64,000 nucleotides of DNA from positions 434,001-498,000 of the forward strand of contig NZ_CP073318.1 of assembly GCF_018263855.1 (NCBI RefSeq), given 5' to 3'. How positions within the stretch are numbered: position 1 is the stretch's first letter; each line of letters starts with the position of its first letter. Position numbers and translations under genes: made by a program. Positions 17,273-25,472 of this stretch are shown here, piece after piece. The notes under the pieces were generated by a model. It saw only the letters and a program-made list of their open reading frames with translations, was not told the origin of the DNA and did no database searches. The stretch comes from Kutzneria sp. CA-103260. GTDB lineage: Bacteria; Actinomycetota; Actinomycetes; Mycobacteriales; Pseudonocardiaceae.

Positions 17273-18783
17273 CGCTTCCCTGCCCATGCGACCTCGCGGG
17301 CGGCGATCCGGCCGATCTCGTACTCGGACTGCCCCTGCTGCGGATAGACGTTCACGGCCACGCCGCCGGCGGTGGCGGCCGCGGCGGCGCCGCCGGTGGC
17401 GGCCAGCCGGCCGCCCAGACCGGTGAGCGAGGACTGGGCCAGGCCGGCCATGCCGGCGATGGCGGAGACCGGTTTCGGCGCCGGCACCAGCTTGTTCATC
17501 GCGGCGTTGACCAGCCCGGTGCTGCCCTCGATGCCCTGGGCCAGGCCCTCGCCGATGTTCTGGCCGTAGCCGGCCATCAGCTTGGACGGCGAGGAGATGC
17601 CCAGGATGCTCTTGATGGGCCCCGGGATGTGGTCGATGATGAAGCTCTTGATGGTGTCCAGCAGGTGGCTGGCCATGTTCTTGATGCCGTTGATCAGACC
17701 CATGATCAGGTCCTTGCCGGTGTTGAACAGCAGGCTGCCGAAGTCGCCGATGGCGCCGAGCACCCGGCCGGGCAGTCCGCTGACCCAGCTGATCACCCCG
17801 CCGATGGCGCCGCTGACCGCGCTCACCACCCGGTTGAACGCGTCCCGGACGAAGGTGTAGACCGCCTCGATGCCGTGGATGATGGCCACCACCGCGGTGA
17901 CCGCGGCGCTGATGATGGTCTTGATCACCGTCCACACCACCTCGATCTCCACCTTGATCAGGTTGAAGTAGATCGAGATGACGGACTTGATGAACTGCAC
18001 GGCGCCGGAGATGATGCCCTGGATCGCCGGCCAGACCTTCTGGATGACGGCCTGGATGAACGAGCTGACGCCGGAGATGATGGCCTGGATCGCCGGCCAC
18101 ACCACGGCGACCACCTTGCCGATCACCGTCATCGCCGACTGGAAGACCTTCTCGATGATCGGCCAGGCGGTGGTGATCACCTTCTCCACGATGCCCATCA
18201 CCGTGGAGACGATCTTGCCGATCAGTTGGAAGGCCTTCTCGAACGCGGCTCTCAGGGTGGCGTTGTTCTGGATCAGGTTGATCAGCAGCGGCAGGAACTT
18301 CTGCACGATCTGGATGACGAAGCCGATCGGGTTGGACCGGAAGGCGACGTTCACGCCCTCCTGCGCGATCTTCCAGGCCTTGGTGACCTCGCCGATCGCC
18401 CCGAACGTCTTGGGCAGCGCGACCAGTTCCTTGGTCATGCTGACGACGTTCTTGGCCGAGTCCAGCGCGTTCTTGCCGATGGCCAGCAGCTGCGGCCCGG
18501 CCTGCCTCGTCTGGTTGACGAAGTTGCCGATGTCGCCGGGCAGCGACTTCACGGTGCTGACCAGCACGCGGGCGTTGGCATCCACCGACTGGGCCGCTGT
18601 GGCGGCGGCCCTGAACCCGTCGCCCAGCGCCTTCACCTGGCTGCCGACCAGTTCCTGGAAGCTCGCCTGAACCTGCTTGGCCGCCTGCGACATCGACGCC
18701 TGGATCTGGCTCTGCACGTTCTGGACCATCGCCCGGACGGCGGCCTCGTACTGCGCGGCGGACTCGGTCCCCGCTCCACTCAC
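17269..18783 (-). CDS. Tail tape measure protein, short
   Basis: The 504-residue protein has an N-terminal coiled coil (about 10-60, rich in Gln and Ala), long hydrophobic helical segments, and repeated blocks such as VWPAIQAIISG and VWPAIQGIISG spaced about 22 residues apart. It ends with a Gly/Ala-rich tail. Tape measure proteins set tail length during assembly. By the usual rule of about 0.15 nm per residue, this predicts a tail of roughly 75 nm. The GTG at 18783 has AGGGGGAAGG just upstream. No peptidoglycan hydrolase domain is seen, unlike many tape measures. Confidence 0.88.
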   Translation of the reverse strand: MSGAGTESAAQYEAAVRAMVQNVQSQIQASMSQAAKQVQASFQELVGSQVKALGDGFRAAATAAQSVDANARVLVSTVKSLPGDIGNFVNQTRQAGPQLLAIGKNALDSAKNVVSMTKELVALPKTFGAIGEVTKAWKIAQEGVNVAFRSNPIGFVIQIVQKFLPLLINLIQNNATLRAAFEKAFQLIGKIVSTVMGIVEKVITTAWPIIEKVFQSAMTVIGKVVAVVWPAIQAIISGVSSFIQAVIQKVWPAIQGIISGAVQFIKSVISIYFNLIKVEIEVVWTVIKTIISAAVTAVVAIIHGIEAVYTFVRDAFNRVVSAVSGAIGGVISWVSGLPGRVLGAIGDFGSLLFNTGKDLIMGLINGIKNMASHLLDTIKSFIIDHIPGPIKSILGISSPSKLMAGYGQNIGEGLAQGIEGSTGLVNAAMNKLVPAPKPVSAIAGMAGLAQSSLTGLGGRLAATGGAAAAATAGGVAVNVYPQQGQSEYEIGRIAAREVAWAGKR

Positions 18784-18802
18784 GCCTTCCCCCTAATGCC
18801 GT

Positions 18803-19470
18803 TCACAGGCCGCCGAAGAAAGCGGCGATCTCCTCGGGCGTGGACGCGCGCGTCGCCGCCGACTCCTCGATGCCGGGCCGGGGCAGCGGCGCCGGCGGCT
18901 CGGGCCGGTCGCCGTCGCCGCTGTTGGCCGACACGAACAGCCAGTTGGCCACGGCCAGTTGGTCCACCACGGTGGCCAGCAGGTGGTCGGCCAGCCGCCA
19001 GTCGGCCTGCTCGCCGTGCAGCGCGCGCACCAGATTGCTGTCGGCGGGCAGGTGCTGGACGAGCACCCGCAGCCGGCGCGCCGACAGCGTGCCCCGGTAG
19101 TGGTCGAGCAGGTCCACGCCGTAGTAGCGGAGCAGGTCCGCCTCGACGGCCTCGGCGTGCTCGGTCAGGAGCGCGTCGAGGCCGACTCTTCCCCCAGCGC
19201 CATCCCGGTGTCCTTGCCGTACGCCTCCAGCAGCGCCTGGATGTCCTGCACAGAGGTGTGGTGCGTGGCGAACCGCTGGAACTGCTCGGGCCCGAGCATG
19301 GCGGCCAGCAGACCGTCCAGATCGGACGGATCCAGCCCGGCCAGCTCCCGCACCGTGGTCCGGGACAGTTCGGTGGGCAGCGCGAAGGTCTCGCCGTCCA
19401 GCTCGAACTCCCAGCGCTCGCCGGTGGCCTCCAGCCGCTGCGCCCGCGCCGCGTTGACGTTGTAGCCCAT
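18803..19470 (-). CDS. Tail assembly chaperone GT, made by -1 frameshift
   Basis: Ribosomes that slip at the G-run at 19189-19195 leave the G frame at residue 93 and continue in the -1 frame as GRVGLDALLTEHAEAVEAD, then LLRYYGVDLLDHYRG, to the stop at 18803. The fusion is about 222 residues. The -1 frame has no good start of its own near the junction. Its sequence (RYYGVDLLD, RRLRVLVQHLP) is the conserved T region of actinophage tail chaperones. GT and G bind the tape measure and tube subunits during assembly but are absent from the mature tail. The frameshift is inferred from the arrangement. Confidence 0.78.
19165..19470 (-). CDS. Tail assembly chaperone G
   Basis: The 101-residue product has the chaperone-like pattern WEFELDGETFALP near 20-32 and the helical RELAGLDPSDLDGLLAAMLG after it. 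It lies between the tube gene and the tape measure gene, as expected. It ends shortly after the slippery site with a short non-conserved tail (EESASTRS). The ATG at 19470 is 17 nt from the stop of the tube gene. Confidence 0.83.
   Translation of the reverse strand: MGYNVNAARAQRLEATGERWEFELDGETFALPTELSRTTVRELAGLDPSDLDGLLAAMLGPEQFQRFATHHTSVQDIQALLEAYGKDTGMALGEESASTRS
19189..19195 (-). other. Probable programmed -1 frameshift site GGGGGAA
   Basis: On the coding strand the zero frame reads CTG GGG GAA. A P-site tRNA on GGG can re-pair perfectly one base back on the G-run, and the -1 frame then remains open into the T region. The heptamer occurs eight codons before the G stop, the usual place in siphophages. 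Confidence 0.7.
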
Positions 19471-19487
19471 GGGATTTCTCGCTCTCG

Positions 19488-20042
19488 TCAGGAACCGGCG
19501 GTCGCGGTGAGGGTGTTCATGGTCCAGGTGGCCAGGCCGTTGTTGGCACCGAGCAGGGCCACGAAGGTGACGCCGAGCTTGATCGGGGCGGTGCGGGTGA
19601 TCGAGGTGTCGTCGGTCTCGGTGACCGCGCCGCGCGGCACCACGATGCGCTGCACGATCTGCGGGCCGTCGTTGAACTCGATGCCCAGCGCCCGCTCGTC
19701 GGTGTGGGCCAGGCCGGAGACGGTGTAGCCGAGCTTCGGGTCGACCGTGCCGCCGCCGAAGAAGAACGGCACCGTGTCGGTGTTGACCTGGAGCAGGGTG
19801 AACTTCAGGGACAGGTCGCGCTGGGCGTGCACCAGCCGCACCGGGGCGACCGCCTGCCAGGTCTCGACGGGCTCCATCTTGTCCTTCTTCACCACCTTGA
19901 CCCCGTCCTGGGTGGTGAAGCCCAGGTCCGACCAGCCGGTCCAGCCGGTGGTGAAGTCGGCCGGCGGGGCGGTGCCCACCGGGGCCACGTACACGTGGCC
20001 GACGCCGGCGACCCGGATCTCCCCGGTGTTCTGTCCTGCCAT
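19488..20042 (-). CDS. Major tail tube protein
   Basis: The 184-residue protein fits the actinophage tail tube family: an N-terminal GHVYVAPVGTAPP, then WTGWSDLGFTTQDGVKV, a central HAQRDLSLKFTLLQVN and a C-terminal beta strand with FVALLGANN. It would polymerise into the tube around the tape measure. It follows the putative terminator gene by 24 nt and has a purine-rich ribosome site (GGAGGGG). Confidence 0.87.
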   Translation of the reverse strand: MAGQNTGEIRVAGVGHVYVAPVGTAPPADFTTGWTGWSDLGFTTQDGVKVVKKDKMEPVETWQAVAPVRLVHAQRDLSLKFTLLQVNTDTVPFFFGGGTVDPKLGYTVSGLAHTDERALGIEFNDGPQIVQRIVVPRGAVTETDDTSITRTAPIKLGVTFVALLGANNGLATWTMNTLTATAGS

Positions 20043-20066
20043 GGGTTTCCCCTCCGAAAGGATCGA

Positions 20067-20489
20067 TCAGGCGGTCTTCGGTCCGATGTGGACGGTCAGC
20101 CGGAACCGCGTCATGTAGCGGGGCGCGTTGTCGTGCTTGACGTCGGAGAACCACTGCGGCCCGTAGTCCTCGCTGATCCAGCTGACGCCCGGCACGGCGT
20201 GCGTCAGCACCGGCATCAGGCCGCGGGCGGTCCCGGCCAGGTTCAGCGCGTCCGTCTTGGACGGGCCGTAGGTGTCCAGCCGCACCAGCGCCTGGTCGAC
20301 CTGCTGGTCCTCGTCGTAGGCGCCGCCGACCCGCTGCACGTACACCGTGGCCGAGCGATTGTCCCAGTTGGCCGGGAAGTCCGGGCCGACGTGCACGCCG
20401 GCCAGCTCCGGCCGGGCCGCGAGAAAGGTGGCGACCAGCGTCTCCACATTGGGAAAACTCAGTTGGCCACCGGTGAAAGCGCCCGTCAC
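20067..20489 (-). CDS. Putative tail terminator protein
   Basis: The 140-residue protein occupies the slot directly before the tube gene, where siphophages encode the tail terminator. It begins VTGAFTGGQLSFPNVETLVATF and contains strands such as SATVYVQRVGG and RYMTRFRLTVHI. The GTG at 20489 is preceded by GAGGGGG, so a longer upstream reading is rejected. Terminators cap the tube and normally join it to a head. Here no head gene is present, so it may simply end the particle. Confidence 0.65.
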   Translation of the reverse strand: MTGAFTGGQLSFPNVETLVATFLAARPELAGVHVGPDFPANWDNRSATVYVQRVGGAYDEDQQVDQALVRLDTYGPSKTDALNLAGTARGLMPVLTHAVPGVSWISEDYGPQWFSDVKHDNAPRYMTRFRLTVHIGPKTA

Positions 20490-20532
20490 GTGTGTCCCCC
20501 TCACGCCCCGATGGCACGAGTCTGGCACCGGG

Positions 20533-21528
20533 TCAGCGGCGGCCGCCCATCGTTTCGGGCACCGCCGAAAGATCCAGGTCGCCACGATTGAGCAGGGACC
20601 GGCCCAGCGGCGTCAGCCGGTGCACCGCGGACCGGCCGGCGCGCCGGGTGGACAGCAGCCCGGCGCCCCGCAGCACGGCCACGTGCTCACTGGCCGAGGC
20701 GGCGGAAATGACGGCCCGGCAAGCGAGTTCGCCGGTGGTGCAGCCGTCGCCGACGATCGCCAGCACGGTGGCCCGGGTGCGGCCGAGCAGGTCGGCCAGC
20801 GGCCGGGTCGGCCCGGTCCCGGTCCACTCGTCGCCGTGCTCGACGGGATAGACCAGAACCGGCGGCAACGTCGGATCCACCAACGTGATCGGCCGCCGCC
20901 AGCAGAACGCCGACGGCGCCAGCACCAGGCCGCGGCCGTTCAGGTGGACGTCCCGGGAGACCGGGTAGTCGACGCTGAGCACCCGGTTTTCCCAGTCGCA
21001 GTCGGGAAGTCCGCTCAGCAGGGCGTCCACGCCGCCGGCCAGCAGGTCCCGGCCGCGCATGGCCCGATCGGTGTCCACCGCGGCCAGCACCTGTGGCCAC
21101 ACCGGTTCCAGCGCGACCCGGTGGTACTGCCGCAGCAGGTCCACCAGCCGCCGGCGCGCGTCGCGGTCATCGGCCAGCAGGCCGGTCACCAGCTTGGGCA
21201 CGACTCGCCGGTCGGCCAGACCGGACAGCTCGGCCCGCACCCGTTCGGCCGGCGTGCGCATGATCGTGTCGAGCGCCTCGTCGAGGTTGCCGGCCGGGGT
21301 GAGGAAGTCGGGGGAGTAGCCGCGCGCCGGCATCAGCGCGAACAGCTCCCGCAGCCACATCGCGTCGGTCAGCGTGCGCACGGCCTCGGCGCGCCAGGAC
21401 CGGAAGACGGCCCCGCCGGCCTTGGACTGCACCAGGTGCAGGCTGAGCAGCAGCTCCCAGGCGGCCGCCGGTCCGGCGGCCACCCGGGTGCTGAGCAGGT
21501 CTTCGGCGGTGAAGTGAAAGCGCAGCAT
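20533..21528 (-). CDS. ArsR-type regulator with long N-terminal domain
   Basis: The 331-residue protein has a C-terminal winged helix (RTRATVLAIVGDGCTTGE, then AVISAASASEHVAVLR) characteristic of ArsR/SmtB proteins. An N-terminal domain of about 240 residues begins MLRFHFTAEDLLSTRV and is typical of large actinomycete ArsR-like regulators. No metal-binding Cys cluster is visible. It reads in the same direction as the tail operon and ends 43 nt before the first tail gene, so it could control or be co-transcribed with it. That link is inference. Confidence 0.83.
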   Translation of the reverse strand: MLRFHFTAEDLLSTRVAAGPAAAWELLLSLHLVQSKAGGAVFRSWRAEAVRTLTDAMWLRELFALMPARGYSPDFLTPAGNLDEALDTIMRTPAERVRAELSGLADRRVVPKLVTGLLADDRDARRRLVDLLRQYHRVALEPVWPQVLAAVDTDRAMRGRDLLAGGVDALLSGLPDCDWENRVLSVDYPVSRDVHLNGRGLVLAPSAFCWRRPITLVDPTLPPVLVYPVEHGDEWTGTGPTRPLADLLGRTRATVLAIVGDGCTTGELACRAVISAASASEHVAVLRGAGLLSTRRAGRSAVHRLTPLGRSLLNRGDLDLSAVPETMGGRR

Positions 21529-21589
21529 GTGGTTCCCCCCGACTCGCTTGTCGAGGGGGCCACCGCCCGCGTTACCGCGTTTTGTCCGG

Positions 21590-22246
21590 TCAGGCCAGTT
21601 CGGCCAGGGTGTTCCAGAACATCAGCTCGTAGCTCTGGATCAGCCGGCCGTACTCGAACGCGGCGTCGGTGCCGTGGCCGGCGTCCAGACCGGCCTGCAC
21701 GGCGGCGATGGCCGGCTCGTCGCCGTCGGGGGCGGGCGCGGCGAAGAAGTCGAAGAACGAGCAGCCGTCGTCGTCGAAGCCGTAGTGCTCGCGCAGGCCG
21801 GCGGCGACCGCCCGGCAGTAGTTGCCCCACGCGGCGAAGTTGGCCACCACGGCCAGCGTCACGTCGGTCGGCTCGCCGTTGAGGGCCAGCCAGGCCAGAT
21901 AGGACGGGTAGGCCTGGCAGCCGGCCTGCGGCTGGTGGTCGCGCAGCGCCTGCTCGTCCAGGCCGGCGGCCTTGGCGAACTTGCCCAGGTTGTCCAGTGC
22001 CAGGCCCTCGCCGGCGGCTAGGCCCGAGAAGAAGGCCCCGGCGGCCGGGTCGGCGCAGCGGGACGCGAGCACCAGGAAGCTGCGCCAGTCGCTCACGATG
22101 ATCCGGTGCTGCTCGGCGGCCAGCGCGGCCAGTGCCTTGCGGTCGGCGGCGCCGGCGGCGATGAGCGGCACCAGCCGGTTCTCGTGCTCGCCAGGCGCCA
22201 GGTCCGTCCTAGCTTTCTCCAGCAGTTCGCGTGCCGTGACGGTCAT
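21590..22246 (-). CDS. TenA/PqqC-like protein, probable thiamin-pyrimidine salvage enzyme
   Basis: The 218-residue all-helical protein shows the TenA fold pattern: EQHRIIVSDWRSF near 45-57, a central QAYPSYLAWLAL near 111-122 and YELMFWNTL near 206-214 with the family Glu. TenA proteins hydrolyse aminopyrimidine or formylaminopyrimidine to HMP. Its ATG overlaps the stop of the NCS1 permease gene by 4 nt, so uptake and hydrolysis of a pyrimidine are likely coupled. Whether it keeps the catalytic Cys of TenA_C or belongs to TenA_E is unclear. Confidence 0.8.
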   Translation of the reverse strand: MTVTARELLEKARTDLAPGEHENRLVPLIAAGAADRKALAALAAEQHRIIVSDWRSFLVLASRCADPAAGAFFSGLAAGEGLALDNLGKFAKAAGLDEQALRDHQPQAGCQAYPSYLAWLALNGEPTDVTLAVVANFAAWGNYCRAVAAGLREHYGFDDDGCSFFDFFAAPAPDGDEPAIAAVQAGLDAGHGTDAAFEYGRLIQSYELMFWNTLAELA

Positions 22247-23652
22247 CGCTGCGTGTACCCCTCGGTCGTCGGCTCAGTGGTCGGCTCTCGAAGCCGCCGG
22301 CTGAAGCCCAGCACGGCCGCGGCGTTCGGCTTCCCGGCGACAGCGGCGGCCAGTGCAGCGTAGATCAACCCGGCCAGCAGCCACGTTTCGACCGGCACGA
22401 TGCCGGCGCTGGGCGCGGCGTCCTGCCACGGCAGCAGACCCAGGCCCCAGGCGCCGAACGCCACCGCCAGCACCACCGCGGCCAGGCCGGGCCAGTTGGC
22501 CAGCGCCGACTCCCGCCAGGTCGGGACCTCGTCCACCCGACGCCGGCGCAGCCAGAACTGGTCCACGCACATCACCACCGTGGTGCTGGGCAGGGCGATC
22601 GAGGACCAGCTGGCGACCTTGTAGAAGCCGTCCTGCACGTCCGGAAACTGCCAGGTGAACACCGCGGCGATGACCGCCATCAGCAGGCAGGTGTGCCAGC
22701 GCTTCCAGCCGGGGACGGTGCCGAGCAGGTTCTGCCCGCCGTTGATCATCTCGTAGTAGTTGCCGTCGTTGATCGCCACGATCAGCACCAGCGCGACCAG
22801 GCCGCCCAGCCACAGCGCGCCGAACAGCGAGTACTCGACGGTGTAGTGGAAGGCCGGCCCGAAGTCGTACTGGCCGGCCCCGGACAGCTGGGCCATCATC
22901 CAGCCGCCGGCCACGAACAGCACCAGCCCGACCGCGAAGGCGATGCCCAACGCCGGCGCCGGCCACAGGAACTTCGGCTTGCCGTAGCGCCAGGTGTCGG
23001 GCTCGTTGCCCCACATCACCGAGCCGATGGCCACCCCGACCCCGGTCAGGAACGGCAGCTCGGCGGTCGGCTTCGGGGTGGCCGACAGCGCGGCGGCCGG
23101 CATCGTGCCGATGCCCTTGATCACCAGGTACAGCACCCAGATGATCATCAGCGGGGCCGCCACCCAGCGGGCGAAGCCGGCGATTCCCTTGAAGCCGAAC
23201 AGGTTGTTGGCGATGCCGAGCACCGCCAGCAGCACGCTGATCACGACGACGTGGCCCCAGCCGTAGAGGCCGTCGAACAGGGTGGCCAGCAGGTTGAAGG
23301 CGAACGCCGTCCAGCCGGCGGCCACCCCGACCAGCAGCAGGCTGACCAGCAGGGAGCCGATCTTGCCGAGGATGGAGCGGGTCAGCAGGGCGTGCGTCTG
23401 GCCGGTGGTGGAGCCCAGGTAGGCGGCCGGCAGGGCGTACAGAAAGTAGGCCACCGCGCCGATCGCGCCGGCGGCGATCGCCTGCGGCAGCGAGTAGCCG
23501 GCGTCGTGGTACTGGAAACCCAGGAACAGATAGGTGAAGCCGGCGGCCAGCGTCACCCACAGGGCGACGAAGTGGTAGCGGGACCGGCGTTGTTCGGCCG
23601 GCACGATGCCGGCCGCGCCCGTCGAGTAGTCGTGATCGGCAGTGTCCGCCAC
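22243..23652 (-). CDS. NCS1 family nucleobase/thiamin-precursor permease
   Basis: The 469-residue protein has twelve predicted helices with the NCS1 signatures GFQYHDAGYSLPQAI near 45-60 and VGVAIGSVMWGNEPDTW in the middle. NCS1 proteins import purines, pyrimidines, hydantoins or thiamin precursors with a cation. Pairing with a TenA gene favours an aminopyrimidine or HMP-like substrate (CytX-type role). A GTG start at 23652 follows GGAGAGGG. I see no TPP riboswitch motif (no CTGAGA) in the 110 nt upstream. Confidence 0.87.
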   Translation of the reverse strand: MADTADHDYSTGAAGIVPAEQRRSRYHFVALWVTLAAGFTYLFLGFQYHDAGYSLPQAIAAGAIGAVAYFLYALPAAYLGSTTGQTHALLTRSILGKIGSLLVSLLLVGVAAGWTAFAFNLLATLFDGLYGWGHVVVISVLLAVLGIANNLFGFKGIAGFARWVAAPLMIIWVLYLVIKGIGTMPAAALSATPKPTAELPFLTGVGVAIGSVMWGNEPDTWRYGKPKFLWPAPALGIAFAVGLVLFVAGGWMMAQLSGAGQYDFGPAFHYTVEYSLFGALWLGGLVALVLIVAINDGNYYEMINGGQNLLGTVPGWKRWHTCLLMAVIAAVFTWQFPDVQDGFYKVASWSSIALPSTTVVMCVDQFWLRRRRVDEVPTWRESALANWPGLAAVVLAVAFGAWGLGLLPWQDAAPSAGIVPVETWLLAGLIYAALAAAVAGKPNAAAVLGFSRRLREPTTEPTTEGYTQR

Positions 23653-23808
23653 CAGCGCGCCCTCTCCCCGTGCCCACAGTGCTGGGAAAGCTACTACACA
23701 CAGCGTGAACGCAGACCCGTCGGCAGGACCAAGAGGCTTAACCCGAAGAGCCCAAAGTTGATCACGTAGGGCAGCCGGTCGACTCCTTGGGTACCCCCGA
23801 ACCGGTGA

Positions 23809-24819
23809 TCAGGAGTCGCGCAGGCGCCGCAGTCCCAGCGCGAGCATCAGCCGGAACCGGCCGGTCGGCGAGTTCACGTCGAAGCCCAGCGTCGCCTCGG
23901 CCCGGGCCAGCCGGCCGGCCATCGAGCTGTGGTGCCGGTGCACCAGGACTGCGGCCTTGCGCACCGAGTCGGTGGCGATCACCGCCGTCAGCACGTCCAA
24001 GGTGTCCTGGCCGCCGGGCTCGGCGGCCAGCCGGTCCAGCGCCCGCACGTCCGGGATCTCGGCGATCTCGTCGGGCTGGATCCGGTGCGCGAGCGGGCCC
24101 AGCGCGCCGAGATCGTCCCAGGTGACGGCGTCGATCACGCCCGGGGTGGTGAAGCGGACGGCCGTCCGCGCCGCCTGCCACGACTGCGGGGCGCGCATCG
24201 CCGGCACCGCCGGGCCGATGCCGATCGTGTGTCCGGCCGGGACGATCGTCTCGGCCGGCGCGAGCACCGCGTGCCGGTCGCCGATCGCCGCCTGCGGGCC
24301 CGGCGCGTCGGGCAGCGGGCCGTCCTTGACCGCCAGCACGCGGATCGGCGTGAGCGGGGAGAAACCCAGCAGGTGCAGGGCCCGGGACCGCTCGGCGTCG
24401 CCGGCCGAGGCGCTGACCGCCAGCTCCACCAGCGCCGGATCGTCCAAACCGGACAGTCGGGCCCTGGTCTCGCCCAGCAGCACCGCCGCCGCGATGGCGA
24501 ACCGCTCCAGCACGATCTCGTCCAGCGGCAGCGGCTGGCCGGCCCGCTCCAGCCACACCCGGCCGCCGCCGTCCAGCTCCCGGCTCGGCCCCGGCGCCGG
24601 GGCCTCGGCCAGCGACCGGCCGTCCTCGTCAGCGCGCAGCCAGACGCCGGTCTCCGGCACGCTCAGGCCCGCCGGGCACTCGGCCAACTCGGCCGTGCTG
24701 GCCACCAGCCGCTCCAGGCCGGCGTGCTGGGCCACCAGGGCGTCGAAGAAGCTGATCACCCGCACCGCGCTGGCCGCGTCGGCGTCGAGCGCGGACAGCC
24801 GCAGCAACAGGCCTTTCAT
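23809..24819 (-). CDS. PucR/CdaR-type helix-turn-helix regulator
   Basis: The 336-residue protein ends with the PucR C-terminal helix-turn-helix region (SVRKAAVLVHRHHSSMAGRL, then a final LMLALGLRRL). The N-terminal region has no clear named domain. Its ATG overlaps the stop of the upstream TetR gene by 4 nt, so the two regulators are made together. The target is unknown. The adjacent divergent reductase is the simplest candidate. Confidence 0.82.
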   Translation of the reverse strand: MKGLLLRLSALDADAASAVRVISFFDALVAQHAGLERLVASTAELAECPAGLSVPETGVWLRADEDGRSLAEAPAPGPSRELDGGGRVWLERAGQPLPLDEIVLERFAIAAAVLLGETRARLSGLDDPALVELAVSASAGDAERSRALHLLGFSPLTPIRVLAVKDGPLPDAPGPQAAIGDRHAVLAPAETIVPAGHTIGIGPAVPAMRAPQSWQAARTAVRFTTPGVIDAVTWDDLGALGPLAHRIQPDEIAEIPDVRALDRLAAEPGGQDTLDVLTAVIATDSVRKAAVLVHRHHSSMAGRLARAEATLGFDVNSPTGRFRLMLALGLRRLRDS

Positions 24820-25388
24820 GACAACGAGGTTAGCGCGGCCCGGAGTTCGGCCAGGGCCTGTCGGGCGAGCTCGGGCAACGTCTGCTCGGCGGCCGGGTCG
24901 ACCCAGCGCGCGTAGGCGCTGTCGAAGGCGCGGACGCCGATTTCCGCGGCGAGGCCGGCGGTCGGCTCCGGCACGCCGCGGTCGCGCAGCGCCCTGGCCA
25001 TCGCCGAGACGAGTTCGGCGTGCTTGAACGCGGCGCGTTCCCGCAGTTCGCTGGTGCCGGCGATGACCGTGAGCAGCCGGGGCCCGAAGTCGCGCTGGAA
25101 GGGCCGGAAGCTGGCGGTGGCGGCGTCGAGGGCCCCGGCGACCGCCGCCAGCGGCGTCGCGTCGGCCGGGGCTGCCGCGACGCCGTCGGCCAGCAGTTGA
25201 GCGTGCGCCTCCTGTCCGGCGAACAGCACCTCCCGCTTGTCGCGGAAGTGCCGGAAGAAGGTGGTCTTGGTCAGCCCGGCGCGCTCGGCGATCTGGGTCA
25301 CCGCCGTGGCGTCGTAGCCGTGCTCGGCGAACAGGTCGAGGGCGGCCACCACCAGTCGCTCCCGCGCGTTCGGTTCCCATCGAGCCAT
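24816..25388 (-). CDS. TetR family repressor
   Basis: The 190-residue protein has the TetR N-terminal domain (ARERLVVAALDLFAEHGYD and then TKTTFFRHFRDKREVLF) and a ligand-binding helical C-terminus. The ATG at 25388 has GGGTGGGGG upstream and lies just outside the dyad at 25401-25458. The longer open frame into the dyad is rejected. The dyad suggests it represses both itself and the reductase gene. Confidence 0.92.
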   Translation of the reverse strand: MARWEPNARERLVVAALDLFAEHGYDATAVTQIAERAGLTKTTFFRHFRDKREVLFAGQEAHAQLLADGVAAAPADATPLAAVAGALDAATASFRPFQRDFGPRLLTVIAGTSELRERAAFKHAELVSAMARALRDRGVPEPTAGLAAEIGVRAFDSAYARWVDPAAEQTLPELARQALAELRAALTSLS

Positions 25389-25400
25389 GGCCCCCACCCT

Positions 25401-25458
25401 AGTGATGTGACTTGGTACCGTCACTTCTGCTACGGTGACGGTACCAAGTCACATCACT
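25401..25458. promoter_or_regulatory. Perfect 24-bp operator dyad between TetR and reductase genes
   Basis: The arms 25401-25424 and 25435-25458 are exact inverted complements separated by 10 nt. Each arm contains a semi-palindrome GTGACTTGGTACCGTCAC, so two TetR dimers could bind. The dyad fills the divergent promoter region. Confidence 0.8.
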
Positions 25459-25472
25459 GAGGAGATCCGATC

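Noticed and set aside
23653..23761. TPP riboswitch before the NCS1-TenA operon
   Set aside because: No CTGAGA or matching P2/P4 elements are visible on the minus strand.
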